Origin: an uncultured Ruminococcus sp.
Lineage (GTDB): Bacteria; Bacillota; Clostridia; Oscillospirales; Ruminococcaceae
Assembly: GCA_946544695.1 (NCBI GenBank)
Contig: CAMNMO010000038.1
Coordinates: 1-13,299, forward strand
Length of the DNA stretch: 13,299 nucleotides
Direction: 5' to 3'
The translations under genes and the position numbers were made by a program. The number at the start of each line of letters is the position of its first letter. The first letter of the stretch is position 1. The notes beneath the pieces were generated by a model that was not told the origin of the DNA, did no database searches, and was given only the letters and a program-made list of their open reading frames with translations. This document shows positions 6,225 through 13,299 of the stretch, in pieces.

Positions 6225-7379
6225 TTACTTTCTGCGTTTCTTTTTCTTTTTCTTCTTGCCTTTGCCCAGACTTCTTATCCAGAAAATGACGATGAAAAGT
6301 GCCACGACAAGTGTCACCAGAACTATCGCCAATGCAGGATTAAGTATGTCCTTGTATCTATCATGCGGCTGTGACGATATATCTGACTGATTTTTATTTC
6401 TTAGGTCAGCAGCGTTTTCATCAGCGGCGGCACGCACTATTTTAACGGTGTACTCAGTGCCGCTGCCATCTGGTGAGGTCACTGTTACCTTCCTTATATT
6501 GTCACCGACCTCAAGTTCATCGCCGCCCGAACATGATACGATATCTTCAATTGATGCCGCAGTAAAGCTGAGTGCGGCAGATCTTACAGAATTATCCACA
6601 TACACGGTATAATCAAAAACATCATAAGAAAATGCGGGTGTAAGCAGTCCCTCGCTGCATGAAAGGTCTGAAAGATACCCCTGTGGTACGGTTTCAACAG
6701 ACTGCGTCGGCGCTTCGGTGTCAATATCATTACCTGTCTGTGTCTCGTTCTGAGCATCAATTTCCTCGGTTAATGAGCTGTCTGTATCTGCGGATACAGA
6801 TAATTCATAACTGTCATCTGCATCGCTTTCGGCTTTGCTTTCTGTATCATTCTTCGAGTCTTCCGAATTGTCAGCCTTGCTGTCAGTTTCACTTTCATCT
6901 GACTCTATCGGTATTACAGGAAGTTCAGCGTCTGACTCAGACTGTTCTTCTCCGTCGCCGTCTGATGGACCGTCAACATGCAAAAATGCAGCAGATGATG
7001 TTTCTTCAAGCACAACACCGTCGGGCGAGAAAACATAGCCGTTACTCAGCGTAAGTGTGCTGTCGCCCTCAGCAAGCGCCTTGAAAGTCAGCACACAGCT
7101 GACACTTTTTGCATCATCGGTAGGGAAGCCCTTGACATTTACGATACCTCCGCCGCCCATAGCATCACCGCTTACGAACTCTATGACACTTTCATCGTAT
7201 TCAAGCGTAGACTGCAAATAACCTATATCAGAATCAGAACTGATGCTGACAGTAACCGTAAAATTGTCACCTGCTGATGGTGTATCGCTGACTGATATGC
7301 TGTCATAGGTTTCTGCATGAGCCGTAATAACAAGTGCTGATGCGATAAAAGCTGTAAAAACTGCTGTAATTGATCTCAT
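6225..7379 (-). CDS. Membrane-anchored surface protein with cohesin-like and cadherin-like domains
   Basis: Predicted extracellular protein of 384 residues. It has a signal peptide (1-22, likely cut after AHA) and a cohesin-like beta domain (about 26-135, with the YLQSTLEYDESVIEFVSG and LTFKA segments typical of that fold). A Ser/Asp/Glu-rich linker (about 137-232) follows, then a cadherin-like beta-sandwich domain (about 235-317, L-SDLSCSEG-LTP-F ... F-DYTVYVD ... EYTVKIVRA). A C-terminal membrane helix (347-367) precedes a tail of mostly Lys/Arg (371-384) that stays inside. C241 and C283 in the second domain could form a disulfide. The cohesin-like part, about 110 residues, is shorter than classical cohesins of about 140, so dockerin binding is uncertain. 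No LPxTG sorting motif is seen. AGGAG lies 7 bases before the ATG. It has its own promoter and lies downstream of the deacetylase gene on the same strand, suggesting a shared cell-surface role. Confidence 0.8.
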   Translation of the reverse strand: MRSITAVFTAFIASALVITAHAETYDSISVSDTPSAGDNFTVTVSISSDSDIGYLQSTLEYDESVIEFVSGDAMGGGGIVNVKGFPTDDAKSVSCVLTFKALAEGDSTLTLSNGYVFSPDGVVLEETSSAAFLHVDGPSDGDGEEQSESDAELPVIPIESDESETDSKADNSEDSKNDTESKAESDADDSYELSVSADTDSSLTEEIDAQNETQTGNDIDTEAPTQSVETVPQGYLSDLSCSEGLLTPAFSYDVFDYTVYVDNSVRSAALSFTAASIEDIVSCSGGDELEVGDNIRKVTVTSPDGSGTEYTVKIVRAAADENAADLRNKNQSDISSQPHDRYKDILNPALAIVLVTLVVALFIVIFWIRSLGKGKKKKKKKRRK

Positions 7380-7411
7380 ATTATTGCTCCTTACATTTAT
7401 ATTTCCAATAC

Positions 7412-7440
7412 ATTATACATCAAAAATCCGCTGTGGTCAA
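7412..7440 (-). promoter_or_regulatory. Promoter of the cohesin-like protein gene, overlapping the upstream stop codon
   Basis: On the minus strand, -35 TTGACC (7435-7440) and perfect -10 TATAAT (7412-7417) are 17 bases apart. The -35 box contains the TGA stop codon (7437-7439) of the deacetylase gene. Expected start is near 7405, leaving a leader of about 25 bases with AGGAG. Confidence 0.78.
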
Positions 7441-8333
7441 CTGTTTTCATAGTCACTGAGCATATTTTTCATAAAACTGTCAGTATCAGTCAGCCCCGAA
7501 CGATTGAACCTGCCAAGCCCGTAAAGGCATTCGCTGTCACCTTTGACTATGTAGTTTATCTTTTCTTCGACCCCCAGCGAAGCCTCAAAGCCCAGTTCCT
7601 TGACCATGCATTCTGCTTCCTTTGATGCGAAGCCGTAAGGGTAGGTGAACACGTTTGGTCTGAAACCGCAGTTTTCTTCACAAAGCTTTTGCATGCCATC
7701 AATATCGGTTATCAGGGCATGGCGGTATTCATCGTCAGTTTCGCCGCTAAGTCTGAGAACTCCTTTTCTGTCTGTAAGGCTGTGCATGTTGTAACTGTGG
7801 TCACAGAATTCATAGTATCCGCTTTCACGCATCTCATTTATATCACACCACCGCAGATATGAGTACGCAGCATTTGGTGCATCGCCGCTTTCAGATGCAT
7901 CTGCCGTAAATGAACCCACAACAGAAAGAGATACCTTATAATTTTCATCTTTTAGCAGCCCGAACAGATACTCATAATTACTGTAACCGCCGTCATCGAA
8001 TGTCAAGATAACAGGCTTGTCAGGTAATTCTCCGTCATGTATGGCATATCTTATCAGGTCATTGACAAATACAGGCGTAAAGTTATTTTCCTTGAGATAG
8101 TGGATATCATCTTCTATCTGGTTGAGTGTGACCACGAATTCACCGCATTTGTCGCTGTCAAGTGTTATCCCGTGATACATTATCACAGGTACAGGTATGC
8201 CTTCGTGTATCGTCTTGTTTTCGGGCTTTTTATCATTTGCAAAGCATATAATGCATGCCCCTGCACAGCTGGCTGTCACTGTTGCCGCAGCTATTGCATA
8301 GATAAACTTTTTGATATTTATGGTCTTGAACAT
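7437..8333 (-). CDS. Polysaccharide deacetylase, NodB/CE4 family, IcaB/PgaB-like
   Basis: Predicted metal-dependent enzyme that removes N-acetyl groups from a surface or cell-wall polysaccharide. Of 298 residues, about 10-32 form a hydrophobic N-terminal anchor or signal; no clear lipobox is seen although Cys23 and Cys27 lie there. CE4 motif 1 is T111-F-D-D-G115 (D113 catalytic base, D114 metal), motif 2 is H179-S-Y-N-M-H184 (metal ligands), and motif 3 is near R225-P ... Y231-P-Y-G234. An early MYHGI (52-56) and the H-x4-H spacing are closer to the IcaB/PgaB type acting on poly-N-acetylglucosamine than to peptidoglycan deacetylases, but the substrate is not proven. GGAGG lies 7 bases before the ATG. 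It diverges from the chemoreceptor gene and is followed by the cohesin-like surface protein on the same strand. Confidence 0.88.
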   Translation of the reverse strand: MFKTINIKKFIYAIAAATVTASCAGACIICFANDKKPENKTIHEGIPVPVIMYHGITLDSDKCGEFVVTLNQIEDDIHYLKENNFTPVFVNDLIRYAIHDGELPDKPVILTFDDGGYSNYEYLFGLLKDENYKVSLSVVGSFTADASESGDAPNAAYSYLRWCDINEMRESGYYEFCDHSYNMHSLTDRKGVLRLSGETDDEYRHALITDIDGMQKLCEENCGFRPNVFTYPYGFASKEAECMVKELGFEASLGVEEKINYIVKGDSECLYGLGRFNRSGLTDTDSFMKNMLSDYENS

Positions 8334-8381
8334 GGTATTACCTCCGTCAGCAGATAGTATATTTTAGCTGCCTTATACACT

Positions 8382-8409
8382 AATATGCTTTATCTCAAAA
8401 AAAATTCAA
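8382..8409 (-). promoter_or_regulatory. Weak candidate promoter of the deacetylase gene
   Basis: On the minus strand TTGAAT (8404-8409), a 16-base spacer and CATATT (8382-8387) match consensus at four of six positions each. Other placements, such as TATACT nearer the gene with no good -35, are possible. This is clearly weaker than the other promoters in the window. Confidence 0.25.
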
Positions 8410-8414
8410 AAAAA
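8397..8414 (+). promoter_or_regulatory. Phased A-tracts upstream of the chemoreceptor promoter, UP-element-like
   Basis: A run of eight A (8397-8404) and one of seven A (8408-8414) start 11 bases apart, about one helical turn, and end 14 bases before the -35 box of the chemoreceptor promoter. Phased A-tracts of this kind bend DNA and can serve as UP elements for the RNA polymerase alpha subunit. Confidence 0.5.
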
Positions 8415-8427
8415 CTGCTTTTCGCTC

Positions 8428-8456
8428 TTGAAATATTTGTGCAAATATGATATACT
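8428..8456 (+). promoter_or_regulatory. Promoter of the chemoreceptor gene with embedded palindrome
   Basis: -35 TTGAAA (8428-8433), a 17-base spacer and -10 TATACT (8451-8456) form a strong sigma-A-type promoter, with a start expected near 8463. The spacer holds the palindrome ATATTTG-TG-CAAATAT (8433-8448), which is placed where a bound repressor would block polymerase. No sigma-28 (flagellar-type) promoter is apparent. Confidence 0.75.
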
Positions 8457-8519
8457 TTGAATTAGTTAGAATTCAAATTTAAGCATTTTGATAAATTTTT
8501 TAACGGGGAGGATATCGGT

Positions 8520-10643
8520 ATGAAAACTTTACGCACAAAATTGATGCTGATAATGTTTGTTGCAGCCCTGATTATCATATCCGTGCTTGACGTTGTTGCA
8601 ATAAATGCTATCAACAAAACAACTAAGGATACGCTTATCAGTTCGGCAAAACCCCTTTCGGTCCAGGGTTCAAAGAACTTCAATAATCTGGTCGAACAGT
8701 ATGTCATCGATCTTACACAGGGCGTGAGGTCATCGTCATTCTATTCAGCTGATAATGAACAGGAAATGGTAAAGGCTCTGAAAGGTGAGTTTCCTGAAAA
8801 TATGAGGGAGAAGCTGTGTCTTTCGATACAGGCGCCAAACGGAGAAGTGCTTTTCAGTGATGATAATAACAAGGTCAGTGTCATCACACAGTCAGACCTT
8901 GATATCTCTACTAATGATATGATGCCGCTGGTAAGTGACCTTCTGACCATTGACAACGGCACCGAAGAAAAAGACCAAGTGTTCTATATCCTTCAGGCTG
9001 TGCAGATGTCGGGTGAGTATTATGTAGCGTCTGCCGTCATAGATTCGTCTGTGCTTGAAGATATTTTCCTCAATACTGCCACAGGTGATAACGGATATGC
9101 TTTCATAATCGATTCCGACGGTGAAGTGCTGATGCACTCAAAGAATGAGACAGGTATCAATGAACTTAATCTTCTGAGTGCCGCTGAAAGCGACAAGGCA
9201 TACAAGTCAATTGGTGAAGCTGCCAAGAATGTTATCGCCAAGAAGGATACTTCGGGTGAGTATGAGTTCAACGGCCATGATTACATTTACGGTTCTTCCG
9301 ATACAAATTATTTTGACTCCACCATCGTCTATGCACTCACCCCCGATGATTTCAGTGATGCGACCGCAGTCACACTGAGAAACATAATACTTATCGCTGT
9401 TGTTCTGCTGATACTGACAGTCATCAGCTCCATCATATTCTCGTCGAGGATATCCAAGCCTATCGTTTCTGCGACCGCACGTATCAGACAGCTGGCACAG
9501 GGCAACCTTTCCGCTCCAGTAGATGTCTGGTACTCAAAAGACGAGCTTGGCGTGCTTACAAGTTCGCTGGAGGAGACCATCGTATGTCTCAGACAGTACA
9601 TCAACCTGATTACGGTTGCTCTTAACCAGATATCCGACGGTAATCTCTGCCATAGGATGGAAGGTACTTTCAAGGGCGATTTCCAGCAGATAAAGAACAC
9701 ATTCAATGAAATACTCAATTCTCTCTCCGATACCTTTGCATCGATCAATACTGCCGCTGAGCAGGTGAACACAGGTGCTGTACAGGTGTCAAATTCAGCA
9801 CAGTCTGTGTCACAGGGTTCAACTCAACAGGCGTCCGCTATCGAGGAGCTTTCCGTTACGCTGAAAGACGTTTCAAAGCAGGTCGAGCAGAATGCAAATG
9901 ACGCAAAGAACGCAAATAACATCGTTGCAAGAAATGCTGATGCCATAAGCACCTGCAATGACGACATGACAAACATGCTCGATGCTATCAACGAGATCCG
10001 TATTTCCTCTGATGAGATCTCCAAGATCATCAAGGTCATCGATGATATAGCTTTCCAGACCAACATACTTGCTCTAAACGCCGCTGTTGAGGCTGCCAGA
10101 GAGGGTTCAAAGGGCTTTGGCGTGGTCGCTGATGAAGTCAGAAGACTGGCATCACGTTCAGCAGAAGCTGCCAAGCAGACAGCTTCACTGATAGAGAATT
10201 CATCTGCTGCTGTATCAAAGGGTTCGCAGATAGCTGAAAAGACAGCAGAATCTCTGGGCGGTATAGTTGAAGGCTCAAACGAGATACAGTCGCTCGTAAA
10301 GAATATCTCCGAAGCTTCCGAATCGCAGACAGAAGCTATCGCACAGATAAACACAGGTCTGGTGCAGATATCCTCAGTCGTTTCGGCAAATACCTCAGCA
10401 TCTGTGGGAACTGCATCTGCCAGTGAGGAACTTTCCAGCCAGTCGCTGATACTCAAGAACATGATCGCAAGATTCAAGCTAAGCGAGGAAGAAAGACCTG
10501 TCAGCGGTGTTATGAAGTACGATTATTCCGTACCCGATGAAGAACCTTCTATACTTAAAAGCAGAGTTATGGAGCTTACGGGCGGCGATAGCTTCGACGA
10601 TGATATTAGCGACTTTGTAGACGACAATGACGACAAGTACTGA
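8520..10643 (+). CDS. Methyl-accepting chemotaxis protein (chemoreceptor) with dCache-like sensor
   Basis: Transmembrane signal transducer of 707 residues. It has TM1 (about 8-30), a periplasm-facing sensor region (about 35-282) of dCache type, with GDNGYAFIIDSDGEVLMH (189-206) a typical PAS-like strand pair, and TM2 (287-308). A HAMP domain (about 309-361), a second HAMP-like segment (about 363-410) and a long coiled-coil signalling domain (about 413-650) follow. The conserved tip lies near 507-544. Compared with the usual AARAGExGxGF turn, this protein reads AAREGSKGF (525-533), two residues shorter. The C-terminal tail (655-707) is acidic and lacks a CheR-binding NWETF pentapeptide. GGGGAGG lies 8 bases before the ATG. 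A phosphofructokinase gene follows after 31 bases. The ligand is unknown, and whether the host is motile cannot be told from the window; the receptor may serve another Che pathway. Confidence 0.93.
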   Translation: MKTLRTKLMLIMFVAALIIISVLDVVAINAINKTTKDTLISSAKPLSVQGSKNFNNLVEQYVIDLTQGVRSSSFYSADNEQEMVKALKGEFPENMREKLCLSIQAPNGEVLFSDDNNKVSVITQSDLDISTNDMMPLVSDLLTIDNGTEEKDQVFYILQAVQMSGEYYVASAVIDSSVLEDIFLNTATGDNGYAFIIDSDGEVLMHSKNETGINELNLLSAAESDKAYKSIGEAAKNVIAKKDTSGEYEFNGHDYIYGSSDTNYFDSTIVYALTPDDFSDATAVTLRNIILIAVVLLILTVISSIIFSSRISKPIVSATARIRQLAQGNLSAPVDVWYSKDELGVLTSSLEETIVCLRQYINLITVALNQISDGNLCHRMEGTFKGDFQQIKNTFNEILNSLSDTFASINTAAEQVNTGAVQVSNSAQSVSQGSTQQASAIEELSVTLKDVSKQVEQNANDAKNANNIVARNADAISTCNDDMTNMLDAINEIRISSDEISKIIKVIDDIAFQTNILALNAAVEAAREGSKGFGVVADEVRRLASRSAEAAKQTASLIENSSAAVSKGSQIAEKTAESLGGIVEGSNEIQSLVKNISEASESQTEAIAQINTGLVQISSVVSANTSASVGTASASEELSSQSLILKNMIARFKLSEEERPVSGVMKYDYSVPDEEPSILKSRVMELTGGDSFDDDISDFVDDNDDKY

Positions 10644-10674
10644 TGTAAATTATTTTTGAAAGGAACTGATAAAT

Positions 10675-11748
10675 ATGAAAAGAAGAATAGGTATCCTGAC
10701 CAGCGGCGGCGACTGCCCGGGACTTAATGCGACCATAAGAGGTGTGGCTAAGGCTTGCTATGAAAAGTTTGGCGAGGACGTTGAGATAATCGGTATCCAC
10801 GACGGCTACTACGGTCTGATAAACGGGTTGTGCAAGGAAATGAAGCAGTCGGATTTTTCGGGCATACTCACCACAGGCGGTACCATCTTCGGTACAAAGA
10901 GGACTCCTTTCAAGATGATGCAGGTCATCGAAGACGACAATGTTGACAAGGTCAAGGCAATGAAGGCTACCTATAAGAAGCAGAAACTTGACTGCCTGCT
11001 GACACTTGGCGGAAACGGCACTCATAAAACAGCTAATCTTCTGTCCACCGAGGGTCTGAATGTTATAGGTCTGCCAAAGACCATCGACAACGATATCTGG
11101 GGTACCAGTGTTACTTTCGGTTTCCACACAGCGGTAGATACTGCCACTGATGTTATAGACAGACTGCACTCCACCGCAAACTCCCACGGACGTATACTTG
11201 TGGCTGAGATAATGGGCAATAAGGCAGGCTGGCTGACACTCTATTCAGGTATCGCAGGCGGCGCTGACATGATAGTTATCCCCGAGATACCTTACGATAT
11301 CGAAAAGCTGGCAGAAGCCTGTGAAAAGCGTGATTCAAAGGGATTCTCCATCATGGCGGTAGCTGAGGGCGCATTCGATAAGGCAGAAGCCAAGATGAAG
11401 AAAAAGGAGCGTGCAAAGGTCCGTGCAGAACAGGGTCTTACCACCGCAACATCACGTATCGCAAAGCAGATAGAACAGATGACAGGCAGAGAGACCAGAG
11501 TATGCATTCCCGGACACATGCTGCGTGGCGGCAGTCCTTCGGCTTACGACAGAGTTCTTGCAACAAAGTTCGGCGTTCATGCGGCAGAACTTGTAGCAAA
11601 GGAAAAGTACGGCTATGCTGTTGCAATGATAAAGGAAGTAGTATCCGAAAACAAGCTTGTTGACGTTGCAGGCAAGACCAAGTTCGTTCCTGAGGACGAC
11701 CAGATGGTCAAGTACGCAAAGGCACTGGGCGTTTCATTCGGTGACTGA
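10675..11748 (+). CDS. 6-phosphofructokinase, mixed ATP/PPi group (group III)
   Basis: Glycolytic enzyme converting fructose 6-phosphate to fructose 1,6-bisphosphate. The 357 residues carry G11-G-D-C-P-G-L-N18, G112-G-N-G115-T, P134-K-T-I-D-N-D140 with catalytic D138, M180-G-N-K-A-G-W186 and the F6P-binding region near G280-H-M-L-R-G-G. Phosphoryl donor choice is usually read from two positions (E. coli 104 and 124): G115 here is ATP-like, K135 is the lysine shared with PPi enzymes. That G/K pair occurs in ATP-using enzymes of the actinobacterial-type group III (family knowledge), so ATP is favoured but PPi cannot be excluded. The Asp normally before G104 is N114 here. AAAGGA lies about 10 bases before the ATG. 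No terminator or good promoter lies in the 31 bases after the chemoreceptor gene, so co-transcription is likely. A strong terminator follows. Confidence 0.93.
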   Translation: MKRRIGILTSGGDCPGLNATIRGVAKACYEKFGEDVEIIGIHDGYYGLINGLCKEMKQSDFSGILTTGGTIFGTKRTPFKMMQVIEDDNVDKVKAMKATYKKQKLDCLLTLGGNGTHKTANLLSTEGLNVIGLPKTIDNDIWGTSVTFGFHTAVDTATDVIDRLHSTANSHGRILVAEIMGNKAGWLTLYSGIAGGADMIVIPEIPYDIEKLAEACEKRDSKGFSIMAVAEGAFDKAEAKMKKKERAKVRAEQGLTTATSRIAKQIEQMTGRETRVCIPGHMLRGGSPSAYDRVLATKFGVHAAELVAKEKYGYAVAMIKEVVSENKLVDVAGKTKFVPEDDQMVKYAKALGVSFGD

Positions 11749-11758
11749 TAAACATTCT

Positions 11759-11790
11759 CCCGACATCGGCACAACGATGTCGGGTTTTTT
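11759..11790 (+). terminator. Intrinsic terminator after phosphofructokinase
   Basis: Perfect 10-base arms CCCGACATCG (11759-11768) and CGATGTCGGG (11775-11784) with a 6-base loop are followed directly by six T. It closes the chemoreceptor-phosphofructokinase unit and insulates the peptidase T promoter, whose -35 box starts two bases after the T run. Confidence 0.95.
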
Positions 11791-11791
11791 C

Positions 11792-11820
11792 TTGCTTTCC
11801 GAAAGGATCTGTGTTATAAT
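11792..11820 (+). promoter_or_regulatory. Promoter of the peptidase T gene
   Basis: -35 TTGCTT (11792-11797), 17-base spacer and perfect -10 TATAAT (11815-11820). Expected start near 11827 leaves a short leader that holds the AGGAGGAG ribosome site (11833-11840). Confidence 0.72.
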
Positions 11821-11845
11821 TATATCATAGTCAGGAGGAGTCACA

Positions 11846-13078
11846 ATGACAGAAGTAATTGAAAGATTTTTGAGATACGTTAAGATCGACACACAGTCAT
11901 CGGAAGGGTCACAGACCAACCCAAGTACTGCAAAGCAGCATGACCTTGCAAAACTGCTTTATGATGAACTTCGTGAAATGGGGGCAGCTGATGTTTTCTA
12001 CGATGAAGAAAACTGCTATGTCTATGCAAAAATACCTGCCACCGATAACGGTGAACAGGCAAAAACACTGGGTTTTATCTCGCATATCGACACTTCGCCC
12101 GAAACCTCGGGTGAAAATGTCAAGCCACGTATAATAGAGGATTACGACGGCGAAGATATCACGCTGAACAAGGAACAGGGGATCGTCCTCAGGACCACAG
12201 TTTTCCCCGAGATCAAGGCATATAAGGGACAGTCGCTGATAGTCACAGACGGTACAACTCTGCTTGGCGCAGATGACAAGGCGGGTGTCGCTGAAATAAT
12301 GACAATGGCAAAATATCTTATCGACCACCCCGAAGTCAGACACGGCAGGATAGCCATAGCTTTCACCCCTGATGAGGAGATAGGCGCAGGCACCGACAGG
12401 TTCGATCTTGAACGCTTCGGCGCAGACTATGCTTATACCGTTGACGGCGGCGGTATCGGTGAACTTGAATACGAAACATTCAATGCGGCTTCGGCAGATA
12501 TCACTGTTAAGGGCGTTAATGTGCACACAGGCGAAGCCAAAAACAAGATGATCAATGCAGCACGTATAGCAGTTGAGTTTGACAGCCTGCTGCCGCCCGA
12601 ACAAAAGCCCGAATTCACTGAGGGCAGGGAAGGCTTCTTCCACTTGATGAGTATTGAAGGCAGCACTGAGAATGCACAGCTTTCATACCTGATACGTGAT
12701 CATGACAGAAACAGGTTCGAGAAGAAAAAGCAGCTTATCCAAAAGACTGCCGAATTGCTTGACTTGCGTTACGGCAGCGGCACTGTCACCGCCGTAGTCG
12801 AGGATACATATTACAACATGCGTGAAAAAATAGACCCTGATTTCATGTTCCTTATAGATAATGCTGTCGAGTGCATGAACGAACTTGGTGTTACACCGAT
12901 AATTCAGCCCATACGTGGCGGCACAGACGGTTCAAGCCTTTCATTCAAGGGGCTGCCCTGTCCAAATATTTGTACAGGTGGGCACAACTATCACGGCAGA
13001 TATGAATACTGCTGTGTTCAGTCTATGGAAAAAATAGTCAACCTGCTTATAAAACTGACAAGCAGGAAGCTGAAATGA
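11846..13078 (+). CDS. pepT: Peptidase T (tripeptide aminopeptidase, M20B family)
   Basis: Cytoplasmic di-zinc aminopeptidase that removes the N-terminal residue from tripeptides. The 410 residues are about the length of known PepT, and all M20 active-site motifs are present: H80-I-D82-T, G141-A-D143-D-K-A-G, F173-T-P-D-E177-E178-I-G, Y197-T-V-D200-G-G-G-I-G-E-L-E-Y and G378-G-H380-N-Y-H-G. By alignment with the E. coli enzyme, H80, D143, E178, D200 and H380 bind metal and E177 is the general base. The lid or dimerisation domain lies about 212-320, and I356-R-G-G-T-D-G is the substrate-binding loop. AGGAGGAG is 5 bases before the ATG. It is a single-gene unit with its own promoter, and converges on the nadE-like gene. 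Its role is peptide use and recycling. Confidence 0.96.
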   Translation: MTEVIERFLRYVKIDTQSSEGSQTNPSTAKQHDLAKLLYDELREMGAADVFYDEENCYVYAKIPATDNGEQAKTLGFISHIDTSPETSGENVKPRIIEDYDGEDITLNKEQGIVLRTTVFPEIKAYKGQSLIVTDGTTLLGADDKAGVAEIMTMAKYLIDHPEVRHGRIAIAFTPDEEIGAGTDRFDLERFGADYAYTVDGGGIGELEYETFNAASADITVKGVNVHTGEAKNKMINAARIAVEFDSLLPPEQKPEFTEGREGFFHLMSIEGSTENAQLSYLIRDHDRNRFEKKKQLIQKTAELLDLRYGSGTVTAVVEDTYYNMREKIDPDFMFLIDNAVECMNELGVTPIIQPIRGGTDGSSLSFKGLPCPNICTGGHNYHGRYEYCCVQSMEKIVNLLIKLTSRKLK

Positions 13079-13095
13079 TCTGCATGCCAATGCAA

Positions 13096-13140
13096 AAGAC
13101 CCTTTCCCCATTATTTTCGGAGAAAGGGTCTTGTATTTTA
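13096..13140. terminator. Bidirectional terminator between pepT and the nadE-like gene
   Basis: Perfect 11-base arms AAGACCCTTTC (13096-13106) and GAAAGGGTCTT (13122-13132) enclose a 15-base loop. The plus strand continues with GTATTTTA and the minus strand with TTGCATTGG after a stem ending in Ts, so it can serve both convergent genes, better on the minus side if the TTTT at the stem foot is counted. Confidence 0.85.
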
Positions 13141-13146
13141 CTGATA

Positions 13147-13299
13147 TCAGCCCTTGTATTCAAACTTAGGCATAGGCAGCAGCTTGTGCAGATTTCTTGC
13201 GTGCATACCGTCTATCTTTGCCTTTAATTCGGGCTTGTCGCTGAGGTCTGTCTCTTTCCTGATGTAGCTGTCAAGTTCAGCATAGGTAAAGCCCAGGTT
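13147..13299 (-). CDS. nadE: C-terminal 50 residues of an NAD synthetase-like protein (partial, gene continues right)
   Basis: Only the last 50 residues and the TGA (13147-13149) are in the window; the 5' part lies beyond base 13299. The fragment begins NLGFTYAELDSYI, matching the (D/E)xLGFTYxELDxYI segment that follows the ATP/NaAD-binding core in ammonia-dependent NAD synthetases, and ends KIDGMHARNLHKLLPMPKF, like the C-terminal helix and tail of clostridial NadE. That enzyme makes NAD from nicotinic acid adenine dinucleotide, ATP and ammonia in the cytoplasm. The glutaminase-linked long form cannot be ruled out, since the N-terminus is not visible. It converges on pepT across a shared terminator. 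The assignment rests on a short fragment. Confidence 0.72.
   Translation of the reverse strand, partial: NLGFTYAELDSYIRKETDLSDKPELKAKIDGMHARNLHKLLPMPKFEYKG

Noticed and set aside
9824..10477. Minus-strand 217-residue open frame opposite the chemoreceptor signalling domain
   Set aside because: Ser/Ala-rich antisense of a coiled-coil coding region; no start signal, no recognisable motif.
10606..11187. Minus-strand 193-residue open frame opposite phosphofructokinase
   Set aside because: It overlaps the conserved N-terminal half of phosphofructokinase and has no motif of its own.
11909..12643. Minus-strand 244-residue open frame opposite pepT
   Set aside because: It lies wholly within a fully motif-supported pepT gene, is Cys/Phe/Ile-rich with no domain, and has no ribosome site or promoter of its own noted.

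Overview
The window reads as ordinary chromosome from a Clostridia-class Firmicute, most likely a Ruminococcus-like member of the Oscillospiraceae/Ruminococcaceae. This is inferred from several things: AGGAGG-type ribosome sites on almost every gene, near-consensus sigma-A promoters with exact 17-base spacers, a phosphofructokinase of the mixed ATP/PPi group, a cohesin-like and cadherin-like surface protein, and Asp/Glu/Thr-rich lipoprotein linkers. The species cannot be fixed from the sequence alone. No tRNA, rRNA, CRISPR array, insertion sequence or phage gene was seen.

Left part (1-4322, minus strand): a cell-envelope signalling operon. It encodes an OmpR/PhoB-type response regulator, a large multi-pass histidine kinase that starts at TTG inside the regulator gene, and a VanY-type zinc D,D-carboxypeptidase. 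The operon has a good promoter at 4294-4322. A hairpin lies between the kinase and carboxypeptidase genes. Just past the carboxypeptidase, a strong minus-strand promoter (17-45) points out of the window.

Middle (4323-6180, plus strand): a consensus promoter drives a lipoprotein with an 18-base acidic repeat, followed after 49 bases by an A+T-richer gene for a protein with two Cys-knuckle modules. The pair ends at a bidirectional terminator. Facing it on the minus strand (6225-8333) are a NodB-type polysaccharide deacetylase and a membrane-anchored cohesin-like/cadherin-like surface protein. The surface protein's own promoter overlaps the deacetylase stop codon.

Right part (8404-13299): a promoter carrying a palindrome between its -35 and -10 boxes drives a dCache-like chemoreceptor. 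A phosphofructokinase gene follows 31 bases later and closes with a textbook terminator. Peptidase T then has its own promoter and converges, across a shared terminator, on the 3' end of a minus-strand gene that looks like nadE.

Functionally the window mixes envelope sensing and remodelling (two-component system, VanY, deacetylase, surface proteins) with sensing and core metabolism (chemoreceptor, phosphofructokinase, peptidase T, NAD synthetase). I see no clear new multi-gene system. The most unusual items are the two-residue-short chemoreceptor tip, the duplicated Cys-knuckle protein, the kinase architecture and the cohesin-like surface protein.
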